This document shows, piece by piece, positions 1 to 8,587 of a stretch of DNA of 64,000 nucleotides; the first letter of the stretch is position 1, and every line of letters starts with the position of its first letter. The notes below the pieces were generated by a model, which saw only the letters and a list, made by a program, of their open reading frames with translations, did no database searches and was not told the DNA's origin. The DNA lies in contig JAUJEB010000001.1 in the NCBI GenBank assembly GCA_030442055.1, forward strand, positions 868,001 to 932,000, in the 5' to 3' direction. The position numbers and the translations under genes were made by a program. This DNA comes from Agaribacillus aureus (GTDB lineage Bacteria > Bacteroidota > Bacteroidia > Cytophagales > Cyclobacteriaceae).

Positions 1-2003
1 TATTGTACATTGGCTCCCTGCGCCATTTCATTGTCATCGAATTTACTGCCATTCTCAGTGTAATCTATAAACTCATGCTGGGCGAAAGAGCCGCTCCACC
101 TGAATTGAAGTTGCTGGGCATAGGTTAGATTCACAGCGTATTCTATTCCTTGCGATCGGGTTTCTCCTGCATTTCTGTTCTCGCGGCTGCCATCATCCAG
201 CTGAACCGATATAATTTGATTGGTAGCGTTGACACTGTAAAAAGCTACGTTACTGTGACCTTGAATTTGGTCGTTGATCCGAAAACCAAACCAGCCCCCA
301 ATTTCATAATTGTCATAAACGGCGGGTTCCAAGGTGGGTATCTTTACGCCCCTATATAGCTCACCTACCTGCGGGGGTACAAAACCTTGTGCGTAATTGG
401 CATACAACCCATTATTATTGCTAAAGTCATAGGTCACGCCAATTTTAGGGGTTACCGCATCAAACGTGCTGACATCATCGGGTGAACCCGAAAAGGAAGA
501 GGGAGGCAGGAAATTCTTGTGATCATAGCTAAAGCGATCATATCTCAGCGACGCGGAAAGCCTTAGTCTTTCCACCGGGTTGACCTGAAAAGTAGCATAG
601 GTACCGATATTGGTGAGCTTTATTTCATTTTTGGTCATAGCTGAATCCACCTCGGTATAGCCCATATTGATCCCTTCGCTATTTTGCTCGACGAGAATAT
701 AGTCTTCATAAAAATCCGTCGGACTGTAATCGAACGATATACCGCCAATCACCTTTGCCCTGATGCGATCCAGTTTTTGGGCGTGTTGAATTACCGATCC
801 ATAGCTTCGGAAAGTGCGTTCGTTAATTCTGCCTGAGGTAACACCCGTATTTCTGTCTGTCCTGATGCGGTAAGATGGGATTTGCCCTAAAGCGTTATCT
901 CTGAAGAATACTCTGGCTGTGGTATTTCCACGTTCACTCCAGTCGTGATGAAGCGTTGACTGTATCCTTAAGGCACTCACAGTTCTCTCGGTAAAGGTTT
1001 GCACACTGGTCAGGTTCTGCCCAAAAAAGGCGGCGCTGTCCAGGCTTCCGGTCATATCGGTATCCAGATCAGCATAGGTTAATGAAAAATTCATGTCCGT
1101 TTTATTAGAAATCGCGCGAGTGATCTTCAATGTTCCGGCATATTTATCCATATCACTGTGCTCAAAAAATCCATCCCTTCTTCTGGCGTAATAACCTCCC
1201 ACAAATACCCCGGTTTTTCCAAATGTATCGCTAAAGCGCAGGTCAGTTCTTCTCAGCCCATTGCTGTTTGACCTTAATGCTACACGGCCTGTAAAATCCA
1301 CCGACGGAGATTGTGTGATCACATTAATGACACCTCCAATAGCTTCTGCACCATAGGTTGAAGAGGCGGGGCCTCTGATAACTTCTATGCTTCTAATGGC
1401 CCCCTGATTCAACTCATTCATCGCGTTGTGGTTAAAAACGCCGGTTGGACGAGTGGGTAGCCCGTCCTCCAGGTAAAGGAAGAGGCCTTTGGTGGAAATG
1501 GGTTGGCGAATACTTGTCATGTGTTGTTCATTGGCCAGGTCGGCCACAAATACCCCGGGTATCTTGTTCAAGACCTGATCCAATGTATTGGGAGCTGTTT
1601 CTTCTATAACTTGTAAAGAAACCGTAGAAATGGCTGCAGGTACCTGGGTCCTGAGTTCCTTTTCCCTGTTGGCTGAAACAATCACCTGTTGCAGGGTGCC
1701 AAGGGACTCCGCAAGGGTAATACTCATTTCGCCCTTCAAATCTGTAATCTCAATGGACTCGTAGCCCATGAATGAGACTTTTATCAACTTGCTCTGTGGT
1801 GGCAGCTCCAGCGAGAATTGTCCTAGCAGATTGGTCACGGCACCTACATTCGCATCCGGAACGGTAATTTCAGCACCAACCAACGGTTCGCCGGTTTGTT
1901 TATCGCTAACAGTTCCGGTTATTGTTTGTTGTCCGTACAAATCGGTCGAGGCGATAAAAGCCAGGAAAAAAGCAGAAATTAATAGTTTTTTATATAAATA
2001 CAT
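1..2003 (-). CDS. TonB-dependent outer-membrane receptor, 5' part (3' end outside window)
   Basis: The frame runs from the ATG at 2003 to the window edge without a stop, about 667 codons. It starts with a signal peptide (MYLYKKLLISAFFLAF). A carboxypeptidase-like regulatory domain follows at about residues 25-110 (GTVSDKQTGEPLVGAEI, then a VSFMGYESIEI strand). Next is a TonB plug domain at about 125-240, with IRGPASSTYGAEAIGGVINV. The rest is beta-barrel with aromatic and polar alternation. Such receptors import siderophores, metal complexes or other large solutes across the outer membrane using TonB energy. The substrate cannot be read from the sequence. The small Cys-motif protein upstream (2193-2582) is on the same strand and may be its partner, which would hint at a metal. 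The family call is secure; the C-terminal barrel is not visible. Confidence 0.95.
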   Translation of the reverse strand, partial: MYLYKKLLISAFFLAFIASTDLYGQQTITGTVSDKQTGEPLVGAEITVPDANVGAVTNLLGQFSLELPPQSKLIKVSFMGYESIEITDLKGEMSITLAESLGTLQQVIVSANREKELRTQVPAAISTVSLQVIEETAPNTLDQVLNKIPGVFVADLANEQHMTSIRQPISTKGLFLYLEDGLPTRPTGVFNHNAMNELNQGAIRSIEVIRGPASSTYGAEAIGGVINVITQSPSVDFTGRVALRSNSNGLRRTDLRFSDTFGKTGVFVGGYYARRRDGFFEHSDMDKYAGTLKITRAISNKTDMNFSLTYADLDTDMTGSLDSAAFFGQNLTSVQTFTERTVSALRIQSTLHHDWSERGNTTARVFFRDNALGQIPSYRIRTDRNTGVTSGRINERTFRSYGSVIQHAQKLDRIRAKVIGGISFDYSPTDFYEDYILVEQNSEGINMGYTEVDSAMTKNEIKLTNIGTYATFQVNPVERLRLSASLRYDRFSYDHKNFLPPSSFSGSPDDVSTFDAVTPKIGVTYDFSNNNGLYANYAQGFVPPQVGELYRGVKIPTLEPAVYDNYEIGGWFGFRINDQIQGHSNVAFYSVNATNQIISVQLDDGSRENRNAGETRSQGIEYAVNLTYAQQLQFRWSGSFAQHEFIDYTENGSKFDDNEMAQGANVQ

Positions 2004-2192
2004 TTTTATGCAATTTTTAAAATGATAGACAGATAGCTTCAAGGCAGCGGCATAGACAACACCGCAGCGGGATTTGGCTTCAGTTATTTTATAACCTTAA
2101 AGCATATGGATTCCTCAATCGCTTTGATAAAAAGGAAAGTATTGGAAAAATAAAAAATCGAATGACAGTTTATCGATTTTGAAGCCTTGTCA

Positions 2193-2582
2193 TCAGGCTA
2201 ATTGCGGAGGGTGAAAGATATCTGCTATGTGACCGGAAGGCAATAATAAAAAATCCGGAATTGTATAGTCTTCAGTAGCAATCCTTAGAAAAATGCTAAA
2301 CTCCAACTCCGTCATGAACTGATTAAAAACCGGTATTTCAATCTTTTGATTGGTAGTAGTTGCTTCCTTTTCCTGTTGTTGGGTTTTGGCTAGTTGGTCT
2401 GATAAATAGCACTGGCCACCACAAACCGTCATGGCGGTAGTTTCCCGGTTTATACACAAAACGCGCGCAATATAATCTCTACGTAAGTTGAAGTCAAGGT
2501 AAATAAGCGGTACCATGAAGGTGCTTCCAACCGTGTTCAGGATTAGCACAAAAATGAGGATATTTCTTACTACCTTCATCAC
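2193..2582 (-). CDS. small exported/anchored protein with C-x10-C-x3-C motif
   Basis: This 129-aa protein has a hydrophobic N-terminus (residues 6-30), either a signal anchor or a signal peptide. A compact motif follows: C43, C54 and C58 in the context VCGGQCYLSDQL. Small Bacteroidota proteins with a C...C-x-GxC-YL-x2-QL motif are often found next to TonB receptor genes; this is recalled family knowledge, not searched here. The gene lies upstream of the TonB receptor on the same strand with about 190 bases between, so co-expression is possible. Three closely spaced cysteines in a probably periplasmic domain suggest metal binding or thiol chemistry, but no function is established. It is real by its motif and start context. 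Confidence 0.75.
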   Translation of the reverse strand: MMKVVRNILIFVLILNTVGSTFMVPLIYLDFNLRRDYIARVLCINRETTAMTVCGGQCYLSDQLAKTQQQEKEATTTNQKIEIPVFNQFMTELEFSIFLRIATEDYTIPDFLLLPSGHIADIFHPPQLA

Positions 2583-2763
2583 GGCAAAAGTAAAGATGAA
2601 AATGGATTTAAAAAATTAAAAAATCCAGAAAATTTTGCCAAAGTACGGCATAGTACCCCTTAATAAAACTTAAAATTGTTTTCTTTGTTTATCTTGGGTG
2701 ATGTCTGTTAGAATCAAAACCCCCTCAACATCTAAATACACTACCGATTATCAATAACAAAAA

Positions 2764-3567
2764 ATGACCACAGAACAGTTAAATCAAGAATTTGAAGAAG
2801 TAAGGGGACCGTTAAAATCCTATATTCTTCGAATTACAGCCAGTGTCGCCGATACCGAAGACATTGTACAGGACACCTATGTTAAGGCTTTGGAAAAACT
2901 GGAAACTTTCCGGGGAGACTCCAGTTTAAAAACCTGGTTATTTACGATCGCCTCCAACCTTGCCAAAAACAATTTAAAGGCCAGAAAGCGTTGGACCGAA
3001 AATGTCACCGATGTTTGCAGGGAGGCTGCCATGGCAGATCAGCAATTTTTCAAAGAGGCAATGCAGATTCGAGCTACCTCGCCACAGGGAGATTTTGAGA
3101 TTAAGGAGCACATAGCCTTTTGTTTTACCTGTATCGCTAAATCCCTACCGCTGGAGCAGCAAATATGTCTCCTGCTGAAAGAGGTATATGGTTTCCAGGT
3201 AAAGGAGATTGCCCAGATTGTGGCTACCACCGAAGCTATGATCAAATACTATTTACATACAGGCCGTGCCAAGATGCTGGACATTTTTGAAGGAAGGTGT
3301 GCCCTGATTAACCAAAAGGGCGTTTGCCATCAGTGTACTGAATTAAACGGCATCTTTAACCCCAAGCAAAACACCCAGGAAGCGCTGATGAAAATTGAAA
3401 TGGTAAAGGCAGCCAAAAACAAGGACAAAGAACATCTTTTTGATCTGCGTATGGAGGTTATGCGGGAAATTGATCCATTTGAATCAAAGGCTGCGGTATT
3501 GCAACTCCATCATTTAGAGCAAAATAGGAAGGTCATGGAAAAATATTTAGAAAAAAAAGGGGAGTAA
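2764..3567 (+). CDS. ECF-type RNA polymerase sigma factor with C-terminal extension
   Basis: This 267-aa sigma-70 family protein directs RNA polymerase to alternative promoters. Region 2 is at about residues 12-80 (VADTEDIVQDTYVKALEKL, then FRGDSSLKTWLFTIASNLA). Region 4 is at about 130-175 (LPLEQQICLLLKEVYG, then VKEIAQIVATTEAMIKYYL). Beyond region 4 lies an 85-residue extension with RCALINQKGVCHQC, longer than a minimal ECF factor; its two cysteines could sense redox state or metal (inference). No anti-sigma factor is adjacent. The two following genes (SRPBCC-like and a 133-aa hypothetical) are close behind on the same strand and are candidate targets or operon members. Confidence 0.9.
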   Translation: MTTEQLNQEFEEVRGPLKSYILRITASVADTEDIVQDTYVKALEKLETFRGDSSLKTWLFTIASNLAKNNLKARKRWTENVTDVCREAAMADQQFFKEAMQIRATSPQGDFEIKEHIAFCFTCIAKSLPLEQQICLLLKEVYGFQVKEIAQIVATTEAMIKYYLHTGRAKMLDIFEGRCALINQKGVCHQCTELNGIFNPKQNTQEALMKIEMVKAAKNKDKEHLFDLRMEVMREIDPFESKAAVLQLHHLEQNRKVMEKYLEKKGE

Positions 3568-3617
3568 TCCTATCATTTCCCATCGCTGAATTGTCAAAGA
3601 TTATAAAAAGTAAAAAA

Positions 3618-4127
3618 ATGAAAATTATAATCTTAATTCTGACAATGATGACAGTAACAAATACCTTCGCACAAAATGGCAAAGCCAGTACGGTCAAAAA
3701 GACCTTCAGCCGTCAAACCTCTATAAGCATTGATATCAAAGCCAGCCCGGTCATTATCTGGTCTCTGCTAACCAATGCTTCTGATTATCCCAGGTGGAAT
3801 TCGACCATTGTTTCCATAGAAGGAGACATCGAAATGGGTAAAAAGATCAAACTCAAATCAACGCTGGATGAAAAAAGAACATTCAAATTAAAAATCAAGG
3901 ATTTCAAACCGGAAAAAAGCATGATTTGGGGAGATGGAAAGGGCAATCGTCTTTTTACGCTTAAAGAAAACAGTAGCGGCAGTATCACTTTTTCAATGGA
4001 TGAAAAAATCGGGGGGCTAATGTATCCCATGTATGCCAAGTATATACCTCCCTTTGACGAAGCATTTGAGCAATTTGCCGCTGACCTGAAAAAAGAAGCA
4101 GAGCTGATCCAAAACACTAAAAACTAA
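3618..4127 (+). CDS. exported SRPBCC-fold protein
   Basis: The frame is open from a TTG at 3591, but the ATG at 3618 is preferred because it gives a clean signal peptide (MKIIILILTMMTVTNTFAQ) in a protein of about 169 aa. The mature part has the START/SRPBCC pattern: SISIDIKASPVIIWSLLTNA, then YPRWNSTI and the later IWGDGKGNRLFTL. That fold makes a deep ligand pocket. Most SRPBCC proteins are cytoplasmic, so the signal peptide is notable. The gene follows the sigma-factor gene by about 50 bases and precedes a 133-aa hypothetical on the same strand, so the three are probably co-transcribed. The ligand is unknown. Confidence 0.8.
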   Translation: MKIIILILTMMTVTNTFAQNGKASTVKKTFSRQTSISIDIKASPVIIWSLLTNASDYPRWNSTIVSIEGDIEMGKKIKLKSTLDEKRTFKLKIKDFKPEKSMIWGDGKGNRLFTLKENSSGSITFSMDEKIGGLMYPMYAKYIPPFDEAFEQFAADLKKEAELIQNTKN

Positions 4128-4161
4128 CATATTTTACCACCATCATTTATTTAAATTTATA

Positions 4162-4563
4162 ATGGAAAAACGAACAAAAGACAATCCCTGGAAATTACAA
4201 ACACCTCCCCTAACTTCTGAATATCAAATGTATATGGATGAAAAAGACGGTGAAGAAATTATCGTTTGCGTCGTAGGCAAAACCGTCCTGCACTACAGCG
4301 CCAGGTGTATCGAAGATCTGCATCAAATGTTGAAAGCACATGGCGATTGGATGCTTCTGGGCAGTGCCGACGAGCAAAAACCCGCCAAGGAAGGCACCGT
4401 TGAAGCCTGGGCCCGCTCTGACAAAAATCCCGTTGGAGGCTGGTATGGCCTAAAAAAAGGCTATAGAGGTCGTTTTGGCATGTACATACCACCATTAATG
4501 GAGCAACTGGGGCTTGCCGAGGTAGAGCACAATAAAAGAAATAACAGGATGAAAGCTATATAA
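4162..4563 (+). CDS. conserved hypothetical protein, 133 aa
   Basis: The family is not recognised by name. The protein is soluble, with no signal peptide or membrane segment. The N-terminus (PWKLQTPPLTSEYQMY) leads into a hydrophobic strand (EEIIVCVVGKTVLHY) and a helix (IEDLHQMLKAHGDWMLLG). The C-terminal half is rich in W, G and R, with PVGGWYGLKKGYRGRFGMYI followed by PPLMEQLGLAEVEH. The order and proline-bounded segments look like a real compact domain. It starts 34 bases after the SRPBCC gene and is probably the third gene of the sigma-factor operon. A role in that regulon is inference only. Confidence 0.7.
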   Translation: MEKRTKDNPWKLQTPPLTSEYQMYMDEKDGEEIIVCVVGKTVLHYSARCIEDLHQMLKAHGDWMLLGSADEQKPAKEGTVEAWARSDKNPVGGWYGLKKGYRGRFGMYIPPLMEQLGLAEVEHNKRNNRMKAI

Positions 4564-4667
4564 AATCTTAAATAAACGCAGGGAAAAACTATCCCGACCT
4601 AATACGTCAGTTAATAACACCGGTGTCAGGACATCATGTGAGCGCAAACGCAAGGTGCTGTCTCGGT

Positions 4668-5957
4668 TCAATCATCCACTGCCTGGAATACCAATTGCCT
4701 GAACATCCAGCCGGTATTGTCGGAAGTTGTTCCCCGCGTTTGTTTCATCAAGATGCCGATGATCTTTTCTTTCGGGTCTGCAAAATATTGGGTATTGAAA
4801 TAGCCTCCCCAATCAAAAGTGCCTTCACTGCCAATGCCTCCCATGGCCTGGCCTTCCTGATTGACGATGCCGAAGGCTATGCCATAATCCTTGCCAGAAC
4901 CTGCCCACAGATCGTCAATTTGATTACTCATGATAGCTTGCACCGTAGTTCTGCTCAAAATACGAATACCGTTCAACTCTCCGCCGTTCAGGTACATTTG
5001 GAGAAATGTCGCATAGTCTTTTGCCGTGCTGGAAAGCCCGGCGCCACCTGAAAAAAATTTCCTGGCACCTTTGACAGGATAATCCGGATCATAAAAAGTA
5101 ACAGGATATCTACGCCACTGCTTACCCTCCATTTCTTGAACAGTAACTAATCGATCTGCTTTTCCCTTTGGCAGGTAAAACCAGGTATCATCCATACCCA
5201 GCGGATCAAATAAGCGGGCTCTCAGAAATTTATCGAAAGGCATACCGGACATTATTTCAATGAAGTATCCCAGTATATCCAGGCCTTCGCTGTAAGTAAA
5301 CTTCTCACCGGGGTTGTGGTGCAATGGAAGTTTCGCCAGTTTTTTGACACTTTCTTCAATGGTTATATTTTCAGTGGTAAACAGATCGGTTATTCCGGCC
5401 TTGTGATAGATCTTTTTAAAACGCGCATCGCCATCTATGACGCCATAGCCTACCCCTGAAGTATGGGTCAGCAGGTGGCGAATGGTAATTTTATTTTTGG
5501 CGGGTTTGGTCGTATAGGTGGTGTCGCTTTCTATCAGAGAATCCAATAATTGTTCATTTTCAAACTCGGGAATATACTTTGAGATGGGATCATCCAACCT
5601 GAATTTACCTTCTTCCCAAAGCATCATTACCGCTGTGGCTGTAATCGCTTTGCTTTGAGAAGCAATTCTAAAAATATCATCCCGCTTTAGGTCTCTGCCA
5701 GATTCGTTGTCAGCCATTCCAAATGCTTTGTGATAAACAATTTTTCCATTTCTGGCAACCAGGGCAACCGCGCCTGGTATGTCCCCGTCTTCAATTGCCT
5801 GCTGGCACATTTTATCGATCCGTGCCAAACGCTCTATTGACATCCCCGCCAGATTTGCCGGACCTTCGGATAAAGGTGGAGAATTTTTAATAGATCTGGT
5901 TTGGGCAACTGCTGTCAAAGTCAACACAGCCAGCAAAAGGGTGAGTAGGCTCCTCAT
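4668..5957 (-). CDS. exported serine hydrolase, beta-lactamase/class C esterase family
   Basis: This 429-aa protein has a signal peptide (MRSLLTLLLAVLTLTAVAQ) and a beta-lactamase-like fold (Pfam Beta-lactamase, PF00144). The SxxK nucleophile motif is SQSK (S100, K103), preceded by IFRIA. The Tyr motif is in FTYSEGLDILGYF, and the C-terminal part has GGYFNTQYFADPKEKI. It presumably hydrolyses an ester or amide in the periplasm. The family holds esterases, D-aminopeptidases and peptidoglycan-related enzymes, so the substrate cannot be set, and a true antibiotic lactamase is unlikely. The gene is monocistronic and convergent with the 133-aa gene. Confidence 0.9.
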   Translation of the reverse strand: MRSLLTLLLAVLTLTAVAQTRSIKNSPPLSEGPANLAGMSIERLARIDKMCQQAIEDGDIPGAVALVARNGKIVYHKAFGMADNESGRDLKRDDIFRIASQSKAITATAVMMLWEEGKFRLDDPISKYIPEFENEQLLDSLIESDTTYTTKPAKNKITIRHLLTHTSGVGYGVIDGDARFKKIYHKAGITDLFTTENITIEESVKKLAKLPLHHNPGEKFTYSEGLDILGYFIEIMSGMPFDKFLRARLFDPLGMDDTWFYLPKGKADRLVTVQEMEGKQWRRYPVTFYDPDYPVKGARKFFSGGAGLSSTAKDYATFLQMYLNGGELNGIRILSRTTVQAIMSNQIDDLWAGSGKDYGIAFGIVNQEGQAMGGIGSEGTFDWGGYFNTQYFADPKEKIIGILMKQTRGTTSDNTGWMFRQLVFQAVDD

Positions 5958-6108
5958 ATTTAAAAGCTATTTAAGGTTAAAATGACAAAATGATGATTTT
6001 TCAGCTAATTATCAAATCACCTTGTTTGAAGCTGCGTGTGACAAACTCCAGGTATTTAACATCAGGGCCCGTTCGCCACGTGGCTTTCAAAAATGATTGC
6101 TCTTGCGC

Positions 6109-7200
6109 TTACGGTTCAAATGCTACCGCCTCGTTTTCATGCCAGCTAGCCGCATATGGATCATAGTTGCAGGGTATTTCAAAATAATAATTGCCGCCGC
6201 GACCTTCGATGGGAATTCTCGGATCTACACACATATAACGGAATTCACAGTCCTTGCAAATCTCAATATCATCTTTTTTGACTTTCCAGTATTTCTGAAA
6301 ATCAGGTGAATGAACAACCTCAATCATTTTATCAGTTTCCACGTTTCCAAATACCTCTTCGGTATGCGGCGCATTTTTTATTTCTCCAGCCTCATTGATA
6401 TAAATTTTTTTGTTAAAATAAAGATTGAAGTGATGGGATTCGTTAAACACGTTTAGATGGTTATTTCTTTGAAAGCCTTCTATGGTTTTTTCATAACTAA
6501 CATTTTCCGGGTGAAAACTAACACTATGGTAGTTAATTTTCCTGCTGTCTGTTGCTGCGGCTGCGTCTACTGTTTTTTCCTTATCGGCATTAAATACATT
6601 CAAAGACCCTATTCTTAGAAATTTTCCCAACAGATCTTTCAGATAGGTGTCATTTGTACTTCCGTTTGAGGCATCGGTAAGAAGCAATTGAAGGTCAGCT
6701 ATTCTGGTTTTGTCAAAAAGGGTCAAAACCCTTTCAAGTGTGGGTTTATCAATTTCAGAAAAAAAACGCAATTGAACGGCAAAGCAATTCATAGCATCCA
6801 ATGCCCTCACCATTTTTTCAAAATGTGGTGCTGTTTTTTTCCCATAATCAATGATGGCGTTGGTCAGTAAGCCCGGGTATTCCCAACTGGTGGTTAAAGG
6901 AGGAAAATACTTCACCCGGTCTTTGGTAGTGTAAAAGATATATTCTTTTTCTTCTAAAAAGGAAAAATATTTTTTAATAAATGCAGCATTTTCTCCCCCA
7001 TACACTGCTATTATCTCATCAACGGTTTTACCCTGGTGCTGCTCAATAATTTCTGCCAAAATATTGGGGATAAGATCCAGTGAACGTCTCTGGCTATCAG
7101 CTATCAGAGACCGGCTAGCGCCTTTTACCAGGCGACAACAGGAAAATAATACAAAGTGATTGTTCATTTTTCGGTTTTGAGGGGATGAATTTCTTTCCAA
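6109..7200 (-). CDS. grasp-with-spasm SPASM-domain peptide maturase, copy 1 (cysteine-poor)
   Basis: This 363-aa protein is of the SPASM type found beside ATP-grasp ligases in Bacteroidota grasp-with-spasm RiPP clusters. It has no CxxxCxxC radical-SAM motif; the N-terminus only has NHFVLFSCCRLVKGASRS. The C-terminal SPASM region has CKDCEFRYMC (C315, C318, C324) and C344. Compared with copy 2 (8921-9952), two SPASM cysteines are replaced: Ala277 in EIKNAPHTEEVFG and Pro327 in CVDPRIP. The start at 7200 overlaps the small gene 7164-7382 by 37 bases, suggesting coupled translation; M12 at 7167 is an alternative. It is the last gene of copy 1. Confidence 0.85.
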   Translation of the reverse strand: MERNSSPQNRKMNNHFVLFSCCRLVKGASRSLIADSQRRSLDLIPNILAEIIEQHQGKTVDEIIAVYGGENAAFIKKYFSFLEEKEYIFYTTKDRVKYFPPLTTSWEYPGLLTNAIIDYGKKTAPHFEKMVRALDAMNCFAVQLRFFSEIDKPTLERVLTLFDKTRIADLQLLLTDASNGSTNDTYLKDLLGKFLRIGSLNVFNADKEKTVDAAAATDSRKINYHSVSFHPENVSYEKTIEGFQRNNHLNVFNESHHFNLYFNKKIYINEAGEIKNAPHTEEVFGNVETDKMIEVVHSPDFQKYWKVKKDDIEICKDCEFRYMCVDPRIPIEGRGGNYYFEIPCNYDPYAASWHENEAVAFEP

Positions 7201-7382
7201 AAAGGATAGATATGTCTATTTGAATCGTAAACTGCCACATCAACGGACCGTTGGTGCGTAGCTTTTCTTTTGTTGGCTACGTGCAGCTTTCTGTAAAGCA
7301 CGGGAAACACTTTTTCAAGGTCCGCTTTGATCTCCGGGTCTCCGTTGCTCAAAGTTTCTGCCAGATCATTTGTTTTACTCAT
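7164..7382 (-). CDS. small unassigned protein between ATP-grasp and SPASM genes, copy 1
   Basis: This 72-aa charged protein lies 27 bases after the ATP-grasp gene, and its 3' end overlaps the SPASM gene start. It carries no KGG leader, so it does not look like the precursors of this locus. The N-terminal half is helical and acidic/basic (IKADLEKVFPVLYRKLHVAN). The C-terminus has QRSVDVAVYD and HIYPFWKEI. Copy 2 holds a gene in the same slot (9919-10194) whose product shares RSV and a terminal WKxI. Conserved position in both copies argues that it is real and works with the maturases, perhaps as an adaptor or a second substrate type (inference). Confidence 0.65.
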   Translation of the reverse strand: MSKTNDLAETLSNGDPEIKADLEKVFPVLYRKLHVANKRKATHQRSVDVAVYDSNRHIYPFWKEIHPLKTEK

Positions 7383-7409
7383 TTTTAACTTGGTTAGAAG
7401 GTTGAAAAA

Positions 7410-8399
7410 CTAAACATCGTGTTTCATAAGGTATTCAGCTATTTTCTTCTCCAGATTGTAATTACATGGAAAAGAGGTCATGCCAAATTGGCCAATCGGG
7501 TTTACCTCCAAAAAGACAAACTTGCCTTCTGTCGTCAAAATCATATCAATAGAACCTGTATTAAGCGAAAGTTTCTCCATCAGTTTTTTTAGCTTTTTTT
7601 TCAGTTTATCCGGCAACCTGAATGGAACTTTCCTATTGGGCTTTGAATAATCGTAATGTCTGAAATCAACGGCTGTTTGGTCATTGGCTTGGGAAAATAT
7701 GGCCATAGCATAAAATTCAGGTTCTAAATAGAAAATACGTAGTTCTAATTCCTTCTTTATCTGTTTTTGAAAAAGGGAGGGATAAAAAAGATCCGGGAGT
7801 TTTTCTATATCTGTCTTATTTATTTCCTGGGTATACATCATATATCTTGTATCCTGGTGGGAAAAAATGGTAACGTTATGAATACCCTTGGTTATCAATG
7901 TCCCCTGCTCTTTGTGAAATTGGCTCAATTCTGATTTCTGTGTAGTGACCAAAGTAGGCGGTATGGATATGCCTAATTGCCTGGCACAGATTAAAACTTT
8001 TATTTTATCCTCTGATTTTCTAAAACCAAAATTCCCCAGCCAATGTGCGTCCTCCAGAAGCGCTACGAATCCACAATCGCTGTATAGCTGTTCGTTTTCT
8101 ATATGCCGCGCTATATCCGTATTAAGTTCGTTATCTGCAATCGGATCAAATGAATGGTTACCGGCATAGTAGGGTTTTGACTTCCATCGTCTGTAAAAAA
8201 CGACATTGGGTTTGACCTTATTTAAAGGCTTATTCTTAAGGTTTATAGTGGTTTCTTCATTATTTAGAAGATAGGAAAAGGGAGTATTACGTAAAGTGTA
8301 ATCTCCTTTCATTACCTCAAACTGTCCCTTTGACCAATTGATCCACTCCATTACGTGAAGGGCAGAAATATCCTCGCCATTGGTTATAATCAAAATCAT
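7410..8399 (-). CDS. grasp-with-spasm ATP-grasp peptide maturase, copy 1
   Basis: This 329-aa ATP-grasp ligase is related to the graspetide/microviridin ring-forming enzymes. These use ATP to activate Asp/Glu side chains of a precursor and join them to Ser/Thr (ester) or Lys (amide). Visible motifs are FYRRWKSKPYY (about residue 68), KELELRIFYLEPEFYAMAIF, TAVDFRHYDYSKPNRKVPF, and the metal-binding C-terminus SIDMI plus FVFLEVNPIGQFG. The substrate is inferred to be the precursor just upstream (8588-8803). Between them lies a hairpin-plus-T-run terminator that could limit maturase expression relative to precursor. Copy 2 at 10154-11140 has the same architecture. Confidence 0.9.
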   Translation of the reverse strand: MILIITNGEDISALHVMEWINWSKGQFEVMKGDYTLRNTPFSYLLNNEETTINLKNKPLNKVKPNVVFYRRWKSKPYYAGNHSFDPIADNELNTDIARHIENEQLYSDCGFVALLEDAHWLGNFGFRKSEDKIKVLICARQLGISIPPTLVTTQKSELSQFHKEQGTLITKGIHNVTIFSHQDTRYMMYTQEINKTDIEKLPDLFYPSLFQKQIKKELELRIFYLEPEFYAMAIFSQANDQTAVDFRHYDYSKPNRKVPFRLPDKLKKKLKKLMEKLSLNTGSIDMILTTEGKFVFLEVNPIGQFGMTSFPCNYNLEKKIAEYLMKHDV

Positions 8400-8532
8400 A
8401 TCAATCTAATTACCGATTTTTATGTACTGAGAAAGTCCGAAGGACCTTGCCAGGTTTGTTATTTCTGAACTAATCAAATCTCGATGAAATGATAGCTGTA
8501 TTTTTAATCTGAAAGAATGACGAATAAATCCT

Positions 8533-8567
8533 CAAAAAATAACCGAAACTAAATAAGCTTCGGTTAT
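8533..8567 (-). terminator. Rho-independent terminator/attenuator after precursor P1
   Basis: On the minus strand, just downstream of the P1 stop, there is a perfect 9-bp stem (ATAACCGAA at 8539-8547 against TTCGGTTAT at 8559-8567) with an 11-nt loop, followed by a run of six T. It sits between the precursor and the ligase gene. Partial read-through would give much precursor and little maturase, which is common in peptide-modification operons. Confidence 0.75.
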
Positions 8568-8587
8568 CTTCTAGAGGTTTTTACATC

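Noticed and set aside
4623-5051. 142-codon plus-strand frame
   Set aside because: It is antisense to the serine hydrolase gene and has no supporting motif.
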